59,554 bases of DNA from Eubacteriales Family XIII. Incertae Sedis bacterium (GTDB taxonomy: Bacteria > Bacillota > Clostridia > Peptostreptococcales > Anaerovoracaceae): positions 1 to 59,554 of the forward strand of contig JAIRPQ010000004.1 of the NCBI GenBank assembly GCA_031256875.1. Direction: 5' to 3'. This document shows, in pieces, positions 33,165-40,801 of the stretch. Below the pieces are notes generated by a model. The model searched no databases. It saw only the letters and a program-made list of their open reading frames with translations, and was not told the DNA's origin. A program made the position numbers and the translations under genes. Position 1 is the first letter of the stretch. Each line of letters begins with the position of its first letter.

Positions 33165-34132
33165 TGCATAATAACCATATCGTCGAGGCAAAGGAGCTTT
33201 GCAAGTATTTCAAGACACCTCACGGTCAGCTTCACGCCGTAGATGGGCTGAGTTTTCAGATAGCGGAACATACGGTTTTGGGCGTGGTGGGTGAGTCCGG
33301 CTGTGGCAAATCCACGCTCGGGCGTATGCTGGCAGGATTGCATGAGGTGACATCAGGTTCGCTTTACTTCGAGGGGCAGGATGTAACAAATCCAAGCAGG
33401 AAAGCGAAAAAAAGTCTATATAGACGTAGGCAGATGATATTTCAAGATCCGTCGTCTTCTCTTGATCCGAGGCAGTGCGTGAGTGATTTGATTGCGGAAC
33501 CCATGAATGTGATGAAGCTATACAAGGGTCGACGTGAACGAGACGCGCGGGTAGAAGAATTGATGGACATTGTAGGTCTTGCGAAACGGTATGCCTTTTC
33601 GTACCCACATGAGCTTGATGGCGGCAGGCGCCAACGTATCGGCATAGCTCGCGCACTGGCGTGCGATCCGAAATTCATAGTTTGTGATGAGCCTGTGTCG
33701 GCGTTGGATGTTTCCATTCAGGCACAGATATTGAATCTGTTGCAGGATTTACAATATGAAAAAGGTTTGACCTATATGTTCATCACCCATGATCTTTCGG
33801 TCGTTAAGCATATCTCCGATGAGATATTGGTGATGTATTTAGGATGCGAGATGGAACATGCCACTTCTATTGAGCTCTTTGAAAAACCCCTTCATCCTTA
33901 TACAAAGGGGCTTCTTTCCGCAATACCGATTCCGTCTATTCATACAAATCGTGAGGAATTCATTATGTCCGGTGAAGTGGCATCCCCAATTAACCCAAAC
34001 TCCGGTTGTCGCTTCGCGTCAAGATGTATTTTCGCAGATGAGCCTTGCTATAGCGAATCTCCCGAGGTCATCGAGGTACTGCCACGCCATTTTTGTGCTT
34101 GCCATTTTGCGCGTGAAGTCAACGGGATGTAA
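33164..34132 (+). CDS. ABC transporter ATP-binding protein (DppF/OppF-like), system 1
   Basis: A 322-residue ATPase with Walker A GESGCGKST, Walker B FIVCDEPVSALD, switch ITHDLSV and C-terminal Cys-rich motif GCRFASRCIFADEPC. The signature normally reading FSGGQRQR reads LDGGRRQR here, so the key serine is Asp. That could weaken one of the two ATP sites of the heterodimer with the OppD-like partner. Start ATG 33164 shares bases with the preceding stop. It is the last transporter gene of locus 1, and the regulator follows after about 130 bases. Confidence 0.88.
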   Translation: MHNNHIVEAKELCKYFKTPHGQLHAVDGLSFQIAEHTVLGVVGESGCGKSTLGRMLAGLHEVTSGSLYFEGQDVTNPSRKAKKSLYRRRQMIFQDPSSSLDPRQCVSDLIAEPMNVMKLYKGRRERDARVEELMDIVGLAKRYAFSYPHELDGGRRQRIGIARALACDPKFIVCDEPVSALDVSIQAQILNLLQDLQYEKGLTYMFITHDLSVVKHISDEILVMYLGCEMEHATSIELFEKPLHPYTKGLLSAIPIPSIHTNREEFIMSGEVASPINPNSGCRFASRCIFADEPCYSESPEVIEVLPRHFCACHFAREVNGM

Positions 34133-34262
34133 TAGATGCTATTTCAATAAGGTTTGTTTCGCAACCATATCAACATAAACTATATCGACATATCTGTATT
34201 ACGCAATATGTATCACATACACCTGAAAATTGCTATAAAATATTATCGTGGAGGTAAGATGC

Positions 34263-35504
34263 ATGGCGCGAGTGCCTTTTGAGAAACAGCGTGAATTGAT
34301 ATGGAAGCTGTCACGGTCACGTTCCCTATGGGATCTTGCAGATGTTTCCTGTGAGTTGCTTGGTAATCCGGTATTCTTCGTCGACACGAATCACATGATT
34401 CTCGCATATACTAAAAGTGTGAAAATCGATGATCCTATGTGGCAGAAGGGCATCGTACAGGGCAGTCTTGAAGGTCGCACACTGCGTGAAAGCAGTGAAG
34501 TTCGCAGCAACCACAAACGTTCTGCTGATGAGGATTGTCCGATTCTCGTGCCAAAGCACAAGGAGTTCCCGCATACGCGCATCGTGCGCACTATTATCAG
34601 CAAGGGCGAACCCATAGGCGTATTCATCGACAGTGGGACCTTCTGTGACTGCACGGAGGACGACATCGTTTTGGTGGATATCATTGCCGCGTTCGCGCAA
34701 CCCTTGATCAAACAACGGTATGTGTGCAATCAGCGTAAGGCGCAATCCATGGGGAATTTCCTCATTGGACTCTTAAACGGTGCCGTAGAGACAGAGCTGT
34801 CTCTGGAAAAACGCATGAAAGGCATGGAGTTTAAGATTTATCAGTATTGGTATATTCTCGTTTTTACACAGGAGTGTTCGGAGAGCGGATTCGACGACAG
34901 TCCGCTTATGGAAGAACTGTTGCGGGATATCTCCGCCGCTTCGCGCGCCAGTGCATTTGTCCACGACAATCAGATCGTATGCGTGATTGGGATCGATGCG
35001 CCTGTGGTCCACTGGCCGGACACCTTCCCCGAGTTGACCGAGCAGATTCGTAGATACAAACTGATCGTGGGCGTCAGCAGGTATTTCACATCTCTGGTGG
35101 ATATGCGGACACATTACCTAGAAGCGGTAAATGCGATCGATATCGGCACGGTGCTGCAGCATCACAATCCATATATGTTTACAGATGAACTCTCGATATA
35201 TCGTATGTTTCGCAGTGTGAAAGAATCACTTGATGTTTACTGTAGCCAGAAGGTTCGCGACCTTGACGATTATGACAAGAAACACAAATCGGATCTCTGT
35301 AGGACATTGCAGGTATTTCTTGAAAACAAACAAAATTTCTCACGCGCTGCTGATATTCTGTTTATACATAAAAATACTGTGCGGTATCGGGTGGAGCAAT
35401 GTATGAGGTTGCTGTTCGGGCATTCTGAGAACGAGGAAGACCTCTTCACCATCCAACTTTCGCTGCGCATTCTGGAGTATGAGCGCAAATTTCTGAAAAA
35501 GTAA
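34263..35504 (+). CDS. PucR/CdaR-like regulator between the two flavoenzyme-SnoaL loci
   Basis: A 413-residue regulator. The N-terminal sensor region (NPVFFVDTNHMILAYTKSVK, IISKGEPIGVFIDSGTF) resembles PAS/GAF-type input. A middle CdaR-like region follows (YQYWYILVFTQE, YKLIVGVSRYFTSLVDMRTH). The C-terminal PucR HTH is TLQVFLENKQNFSRAADILF followed by IHKNTVRYRVEQCMRLL. It resembles the regulator at 10072 in the DNA-binding end only. It probably senses the pathway substrate and controls one or both flanking operons. GGAGGT precedes ATG 34263, chosen over an in-frame codon five residues upstream. The interval 34133-34262 is A+T-rich with no clear promoter hexamer pair. Confidence 0.8.
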   Translation: MARVPFEKQRELIWKLSRSRSLWDLADVSCELLGNPVFFVDTNHMILAYTKSVKIDDPMWQKGIVQGSLEGRTLRESSEVRSNHKRSADEDCPILVPKHKEFPHTRIVRTIISKGEPIGVFIDSGTFCDCTEDDIVLVDIIAAFAQPLIKQRYVCNQRKAQSMGNFLIGLLNGAVETELSLEKRMKGMEFKIYQYWYILVFTQECSESGFDDSPLMEELLRDISAASRASAFVHDNQIVCVIGIDAPVVHWPDTFPELTEQIRRYKLIVGVSRYFTSLVDMRTHYLEAVNAIDIGTVLQHHNPYMFTDELSIYRMFRSVKESLDVYCSQKVRDLDDYDKKHKSDLCRTLQVFLENKQNFSRAADILFIHKNTVRYRVEQCMRLLFGHSENEEDLFTIQLSLRILEYERKFLKK

Positions 35505-35610
35505 TTCACTATATTATGGGCGGTATCACTGTACGAGTCTTGTATCGGACTTACAAAGCCCACCTCATTTTTTGTTTTTTTGCACGTAGTATTTTTGTTT
35601 TTTCCTATTA

Positions 35611-35616
35611 TATAAT
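35611..35616 (+). promoter_or_regulatory. Probable -10 element for locus 2
   Basis: A perfect TATAAT in the A+T-rich interval 35505-35648, 33 bases before the ATG of the lone SnoaL-like gene. No good -35 lies at 16-18 bases, as often at activator-dependent promoters. It implies that locus 2 has its own promoter. Confidence 0.4.
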
Positions 35617-35648
35617 TCGAAGCACAAGGAATAGGAGGAGCATTATAT

Positions 35649-36359
35649 ATGTCACATCTTGATATAGAACATCGCATAGCGAGAATAGAGGCAGTCCATG
35701 AGATTCAAAACCTCATGGGACACATGACGTATATGTATGAGGGCGGTGAATATGAGCGGATGCTATCACTGTTCGCACAGCATACTGACGGCGTGACGGC
35801 AGAGATGGCTGTATTCGGTCAGGCGCAAGGGTTGGACGGTGCGCGCAAGGTAATCGTGGAATTTTGGCAGAACCAGTACAAACGGCATGAGGCCGAGATG
35901 CGCAAACGCTGGCCGGAGGATGCCAATGAAACCGGCAGGAACGGTATCTTGGATTTGCAGGCGCTGTCGTCGCCTGTCATCGAGGTCGCGGACGATCTTA
36001 AAACAGCAAAGGGAATGTGGTATGCGCCGACGATAGCCACGGAGTTTCATCCGGGTGACGATATTCCCTCCGGTCACAATGTATGGCTGAAATTTGCGGT
36101 GGATTTTATTATGGAAGATGGCAAGTGGAAAATCTGGCACTATCACATCCTCCCTTCATTCAACACGGTGGTGGGTAAGTCATGGGTTGAAGGTTCACTT
36201 GCGATGGAAGATATGCTCAAATCCATGCCGCCGGACGCGATGCCGCCGGCGTTGGGACCGGTTACGGCATATCATGCGTACAGCGTACACGAGCCTCCGG
36301 CAAACGACCCACGACCACCGGAGCCCTATCGAACATTCGATGAAACATTTTCATATTGA
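35649..36359 (+). CDS. SnoaL/NTF2-like protein, unpaired seventh paralog (D)
   Basis: A 236-residue NTF2-like protein: LDIEHRIARIEAVHEIQNLM, MAVFGQAQGLDGARKVIVEF, SSPVIEVADDLKTAKGMWYA, LKFAVDFIMEDGKWKIWHYH, and the tail PPEPYRTFDETFSY. It has the same layout as the six trio members but no counterpart in locus 1. Its first helix resembles the C type (HRIARIEAVHE), while the rest resembles A or B. It could be a single-chain enzyme for a preceding or following step. AGGAGGAG precedes the ATG. It is the first gene of locus 2, behind its own promoter. Confidence 0.78.
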   Translation: MSHLDIEHRIARIEAVHEIQNLMGHMTYMYEGGEYERMLSLFAQHTDGVTAEMAVFGQAQGLDGARKVIVEFWQNQYKRHEAEMRKRWPEDANETGRNGILDLQALSSPVIEVADDLKTAKGMWYAPTIATEFHPGDDIPSGHNVWLKFAVDFIMEDGKWKIWHYHILPSFNTVVGKSWVEGSLAMEDMLKSMPPDAMPPALGPVTAYHAYSVHEPPANDPRPPEPYRTFDETFSY

Positions 36360-36387
36360 CAACACATCAGGGTGAGGGAGAAACGAA

Positions 36388-37095
36388 ATGGAACTATACA
36401 CGACTGAACAATTGACGGAACGATGGGAAGCTCACAACGAGATCTGCAATCTTGTGGGGCGTTTCAGTTTTTATGAATTGCTGCGCGATACGGAAACGAT
36501 AAAAAGGCGGCTTTGGTGTGAAGATGCCGAGGGAGCGAGTCTGGGACTTAACGACGGATATTATATTGGCATCGCGGAGATTCGCAAATACTACGATGCG
36601 GTCAAGGCATCGGATCTGTGCAAGGCGGCTATTGCAAAGGATCGTCATCATGATGTTTTCGAGGGGAAAGCCGCAGATGATATCATCGGTGTCGGTAGCC
36701 TGATGGTTCTCAATCTGACTACGCCTGTACTTGAGATTGCGAAAGATATGAAAACGGCGAAGGGCTTGTGGTCTTTCATGGGTGGCAGTGTCGAACATCA
36801 CGCGCCCGGTGGCCCGTCCGCAGTCAACCGCTGGGGACGGATTGGTATCGACTTCGTCAAAGAATCCACCGGATGGAGGATATGGCATATGATTGTCGCT
36901 GTTGACTTTGAAGCGCCGATGGGCGAGAACTGGGTCATGCCAAACATATTTCCGGAGCCGCTGATTCCATTTACAATGCAGCGGAAAAATCATGAGCTGT
37001 ATCATGAAAGACGCGTGTATACCAGTTTTCCGGAGGTACCTGTTGCGTACGGAACCTTCGCGGAAACATTCAGCTATGGGCCAGAGGACAACTGA
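36388..37095 (+). CDS. SnoaL/NTF2-like protein, subunit A of trio 2
   Basis: A 235-residue NTF2-like protein: YTTEQLTERWEAHNEICNLV, LNDGYYIGIAEIRKYY, LTTPVLEIAKDMKTAKGLWS, WGRIGIDFVKESTGWRIWHM, and the tail VPVAYGTFAETFSYGPED. It pairs with the A protein of trio 1 through TEQL-x-ERWE, NDGYY-x-G and the TAKGLW/SAKGLW strand. Trio 2 uses a different order relative to the flavoenzyme (after rather than before), so this is not a simple tandem duplication of the whole locus. The reaction is unknown, and candidates from the superfamily are dehydration, isomerisation or C-C/C-halogen lyase chemistry. Confidence 0.78.
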   Translation: MELYTTEQLTERWEAHNEICNLVGRFSFYELLRDTETIKRRLWCEDAEGASLGLNDGYYIGIAEIRKYYDAVKASDLCKAAIAKDRHHDVFEGKAADDIIGVGSLMVLNLTTPVLEIAKDMKTAKGLWSFMGGSVEHHAPGGPSAVNRWGRIGIDFVKESTGWRIWHMIVAVDFEAPMGENWVMPNIFPEPLIPFTMQRKNHELYHERRVYTSFPEVPVAYGTFAETFSYGPEDN

Positions 37096-37110
37096 GAGAG
37101 GACGCATATA

Positions 37111-37881
37111 ATGGAAAGAAAATATACGGACGACGAGATAATCAGAAGGGTATGGGATGTGCTTGAGATTAAGAATCTCATGGGCAGGCATGCTTACTTC
37201 CATGCGTACGATATGCACGAGGCGGAAATTTGTGAACTTTGGGTTTCTGATGAGTCGCATCAAAAGACGGCATCATTCGGACAGAACTGGGGCTACCAGG
37301 TCGGCATTGAAACAATCAGGAGCAACTACGTAGATCAGAATCTGGCATGGCACCGCGCCGCCCTGTCCGCAATCTGTGAAAAAGATTCCTCCGTCGCGCA
37401 CAAATCGGAAAATCTGGGTATTGGTACGATGCTCATACATACGTTGACGACACCTTATGTTGAGGTGGCAGGAGACGGTAGGACAGCGCAGGGTATGTGG
37501 TATTCGCCGGGACAGGTGACGGTCGCCGGACCGGACGGAGTGGAATGCATGTGGATGTATGAGCGGTACGGTGTGGACTTTATACGTGAGCAAACCGGAT
37601 GGAAAATTTGGCACATGTTTATTGGAACGGATTTTATCGTGCATCCGGGTACGCTCATGCGTGATGTTCCTGTGCCGGACGAGGAAGCATCGGTATCCGC
37701 TCCTGAAGGACTGGACATCACGATTCCCATGCAGGCATACAGCGCACGCCATAATTTCAGCGAGTATCCTTATATTCCTCAGCCATATGAGGTATTCGAT
37801 CCGAAACGCGGCAATGGGCCTGAGGGCAATCCCGCATACAAAGGATACGGAGCGCAGACCGAAGGAGGAACACTGCAATGA
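37111..37881 (+). CDS. SnoaL/NTF2-like protein, subunit B of trio 2
   Basis: A 256-residue NTF2-like protein: KYTDDEIIRRVWDVLEIKNL, CELWVSD...QKTASFGQNWGYQVG, IRSNYVDQNL, IHTLTTPYVEVAGDGRTAQG, YERYGVDFIREQTGWKIWHM, and the tail IPQPYEVFDPKRGNGPEG. It pairs with B of trio 1. Of the B pair it keeps more of the canonical core: the His in IHTLTTP, a Gly-rich turn and MWYSPGQ. It may therefore be the catalytically competent version. The end overlaps the next start (ATGA), so translation is coupled. Confidence 0.78.
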   Translation: MERKYTDDEIIRRVWDVLEIKNLMGRHAYFHAYDMHEAEICELWVSDESHQKTASFGQNWGYQVGIETIRSNYVDQNLAWHRAALSAICEKDSSVAHKSENLGIGTMLIHTLTTPYVEVAGDGRTAQGMWYSPGQVTVAGPDGVECMWMYERYGVDFIREQTGWKIWHMFIGTDFIVHPGTLMRDVPVPDEEASVSAPEGLDITIPMQAYSARHNFSEYPYIPQPYEVFDPKRGNGPEGNPAYKGYGAQTEGGTLQ

Positions 37882-38690
37882 CTGAACTAAAGAGGGAGCG
37901 CACGCTGTCCGAGCGTATCGCGCGTGCTGATGCGGCGACCGAATGCGAAAAGGTGATGGCTTTGCACTGTTATTGGCACGCCGGCGGCATTCATCGTGAG
38001 GAGATCGAGCAATACTGGACAAAGCGGCATCCTCTCACATGGGCGCACAATTTCGGACAGATGAAGGGCGTCGATAATTATACCTCATGTTATGCGGATG
38101 CTCAGGAAGCAAATGCAGAGGCATATTACAAACTGCTGGAGCCAATTTATCCGGAAGTGAAAGAAGTAAAGGAGAAACGCGCACTCATCGAGGAGGCGAT
38201 GCATCTGCTGGTCACGCCGATCATCGAGGTGGCCGGTGACGGGCAGACTGTGAAATGCCTATGGTATACGCCGGGCTGCATCTTCAGTAGTCTGACACCG
38301 CGCAAGGAGCGAGAGGGCATGTGGATATGGGAGCGCTACGGTGCAGATTTTGTGTTAGAGGACGGTCGCTGGTTGTTCCTCAATCTAAAAGTCTGCTGCG
38401 ACATTGCCGGCATGATGGATGAGCCTGGGTGGGGACTGTCCGAAGGACCTCCGGGACCTCCTCCCGATGAGGATGGTGCAGCTGAAGCCAGCGAACTTTC
38501 GCAGGATGCGGAAAATAATGACGCGCCGCGGACGCAAGGTGAGGTTTCGATACCGGGTCCTTTGCATTACAACCTGAGCAGTACACAGCTTCCTCAGGCG
38601 ACGCCTTTCATTCCTGTGCCTTATGAAATATTTTCCGAGACATATGACTATGCTACGCTGACTGGTATCTACGAGGAAGACGCGAAATGA
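37878..38690 (+). CDS. SnoaL/NTF2-like protein, subunit C of trio 2
   Basis: A 270-residue NTF2-like protein: TLSERIARADAATECEKVMA, LHCYWHAGG, WAHNFGQMKGVDNYTSCYAD, LVTPIIEVAGDGQTVKCLWY, WERYGADFVLEDGRWLFLNL, then a Pro/Asp/Glu-rich linker (GPPGPPPDEDGAAEASEL) and the tail IPVPYEIFSETYDYA. It pairs with C of trio 1, sharing the WAH-x-FG motif and the linker. The insertion makes it the longest of the seven. Its stop overlaps the flavoenzyme start (ATGA), directly linking its production to copy 2 of the flavoenzyme. Confidence 0.78.
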   Translation: MTELKRERTLSERIARADAATECEKVMALHCYWHAGGIHREEIEQYWTKRHPLTWAHNFGQMKGVDNYTSCYADAQEANAEAYYKLLEPIYPEVKEVKEKRALIEEAMHLLVTPIIEVAGDGQTVKCLWYTPGCIFSSLTPRKEREGMWIWERYGADFVLEDGRWLFLNLKVCCDIAGMMDEPGWGLSEGPPGPPPDEDGAAEASELSQDAENNDAPRTQGEVSIPGPLHYNLSSTQLPQATPFIPVPYEIFSETYDYATLTGIYEEDAK

Positions 38691-40735
38691 TTACGGAAGA
38701 AATCTCGTATGCGGGAAAGCATACGAGTAAGGGTGCCTACAAGACACTCATGAGTCCGCTGCGTGTCGGCGGCACCGTCTGGCGCAACCGCATACAGAGC
38801 GGACCGATGTCCATGACCGAGTTGGGGCCTTGCGACAGCCTGAGCGACGCAAATATAGCTTTCTACGAGAGGATTGCGCGTGGCGGAGCGGCTGTGGTTA
38901 CGGTCGGCGAGAGCATAATTCCTACCTCTTGCGGCAAGACGCACCCGCATATGATCATGCTCGGAAATCCTGAAAGCTATGCTTCGCTTGTACGTGTCTG
39001 CGACGCGATTCATGCTCAGGGTGCTCTTGCAGATATCGAGATTTCACACGGCGGATATATGGCCGACCCAATTTACAATGACGGACACAATCTCATCGGG
39101 CCTGTAGCGCTACATGACGACTATGCGGGTGAGGTAATCGGCATGGACGAGGCAATGCTTGAGGAAGTTGCCGAGGCATTTGCTGATGCGACGGAAACGG
39201 TGCGCCGCCTTGGATTTGATATGGCAATGATTCACTGTGGTCACGGATGGTTGCTAAATCAGTTCCTCTCCCCGCTCTACAATAAGAGAACAGATAAATA
39301 TGGAGGGGCATCCATCGAGAACAGGATGCGTTTTCCGCTCATGGTATTGGAACGCGTACGCGACCGCGTTGGCAAAAATTATACGCTGGACATGCGCGTG
39401 AGCGGCAGTGAGTTTTTGGAGGGTGGCGCGGAGATAGAGGACTGCGTAGCGTTTTGCCTGCAAGCTCAACGTTACGTGGATATCATCAATGTTTCGGCTG
39501 GTGCCCCGTGGACGAAGCGCATGGTTCCGTCTGTCTTTGACGCGCGGGGAGTCAACGCGGTCTTTGCGGCGGCTGTCAAACAAGCGGTGGATATTCCCGT
39601 GACGGCGGTCGGAGGATTTGCTGACCCTGATGGCATGGAGCGTGTGTTGAAGGACGGAATGGCAGACGGCATCGTGATAGGGCGAGGCATCGTCGCCGAT
39701 CCAGACCTGCCGCACAAGATTATGGAGGGGAGACCAAGCACGATTCACAAGTGCATCCGTTGCTTTGTCTGTAACGAAAGCCTGTATTCGACGCACAATC
39801 TGAGATGTTCGATAAATCCACTGGCAGGGCGCGAGGCCATCGAACGATACGAGAAACCCATTGCGGCGCGCAAACGCGTTTTTGTTGCGGGCGGCGGACC
39901 AGGGGGGCTCGTTGCGACGATTACCGCTGCGAGACGGGGACATGAGGTAACGCTGTTTGAGGCATCTGATGCGCTCGGTGGTGCATTGAAGGCAGAGGCG
40001 GTGATTCCTTTCAAGGCTGATATGTCGGCTTATATCGAATCGCTGATTGCCGAGCTTGCGGAGACGGATGTGATGGTAAGACTTAACACGGCGTTGACGC
40101 CGGAGATTGCTTCGGCTGAGCATCCGGATGCCATCTTTGCCGCAATCGGCGCAAAGCCTTTAATTCCGTCAACACTATATGAGGGCGCAAAGACAGGCGA
40201 TAAATCACCGATTCCGTTCCTCACTGCCGAGGCGTATCTTGAAAACGGCATAAATGACGATGCGTATATCGGCGCGTGGGATGGCAAACGCATCTGTATC
40301 ATTGGCGGTGGTCTTGTCGGCGCGGAGGTGGGATTGCATCTCGCTTTGCTCGGCAAAGCGGTAACGGTAGTCGAGATGAGAGATGAGATCGCGCAGGATG
40401 CCGCACCGGACTACCGACGCTTTCTGATGGATGAGATTGCGAAGCATGAGGACTTGCTTACATGTAAGACGGGTTTTCGATATAAGGAGATTGTAGCGGG
40501 CGGCGTCTTGTGTGAGCCTGTGCGCTTGGCTGGAACAGGCAGCGACGCAGCAAATAGGTCTGACACAGAAATGATTCCCGCTGATATTGCCATAATAGCG
40601 ATGGGATACCTGCCGAAAGAAGCAGAAACCTTACGACCGTACGCGCCCGTATTCAGACTCATCGGCGACTGCAGTCGCGTTGCCAGGGTCTACGAAGCAG
40701 TGCGTGACGGTTATGATGCCGGTGCAAATTTGTAA
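38687..40735 (+). CDS. OYE-type Fe-S/FMN/FAD oxidoreductase, copy 2
   Basis: A 682-residue flavoprotein with the same three-part build as copy 1. An FMN barrel of about 380 residues follows an N-terminal extension of some 15 residues. The [4Fe4S] ligands are Cys356, 359, 362 and 374 (CIRCFVCN, RCSINP). FAD/NAD(P) motifs are GGGPGG (near 402) and IIGGGLVGAEVGLHLALLG. The active-site stretch CGHGWLLNQFLSPLYNKRTD again has Trp (188) in place of the usual Tyr, and KYGGASIENR carries one extra Ala relative to copy 1. The two copies are clearly diverged over much of their length, so different substrates or steps are likely. It is coupled to SnoaL-like C of trio 2 and followed 66 bases later by the transporter genes. 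Confidence 0.88.
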   Translation: MITEEISYAGKHTSKGAYKTLMSPLRVGGTVWRNRIQSGPMSMTELGPCDSLSDANIAFYERIARGGAAVVTVGESIIPTSCGKTHPHMIMLGNPESYASLVRVCDAIHAQGALADIEISHGGYMADPIYNDGHNLIGPVALHDDYAGEVIGMDEAMLEEVAEAFADATETVRRLGFDMAMIHCGHGWLLNQFLSPLYNKRTDKYGGASIENRMRFPLMVLERVRDRVGKNYTLDMRVSGSEFLEGGAEIEDCVAFCLQAQRYVDIINVSAGAPWTKRMVPSVFDARGVNAVFAAAVKQAVDIPVTAVGGFADPDGMERVLKDGMADGIVIGRGIVADPDLPHKIMEGRPSTIHKCIRCFVCNESLYSTHNLRCSINPLAGREAIERYEKPIAARKRVFVAGGGPGGLVATITAARRGHEVTLFEASDALGGALKAEAVIPFKADMSAYIESLIAELAETDVMVRLNTALTPEIASAEHPDAIFAAIGAKPLIPSTLYEGAKTGDKSPIPFLTAEAYLENGINDDAYIGAWDGKRICIIGGGLVGAEVGLHLALLGKAVTVVEMRDEIAQDAAPDYRRFLMDEIAKHEDLLTCKTGFRYKEIVAGGVLCEPVRLAGTGSDAANRSDTEMIPADIAIIAMGYLPKEAETLRPYAPVFRLIGDCSRVARVYEAVRDGYDAGANL

Positions 40736-40801
40736 CTAAAGCACGGTGCGAAGATGTCGGGAGTTTGACTCATCAGGATTATCTGTGAGAGTGAGGATGG
40801 A

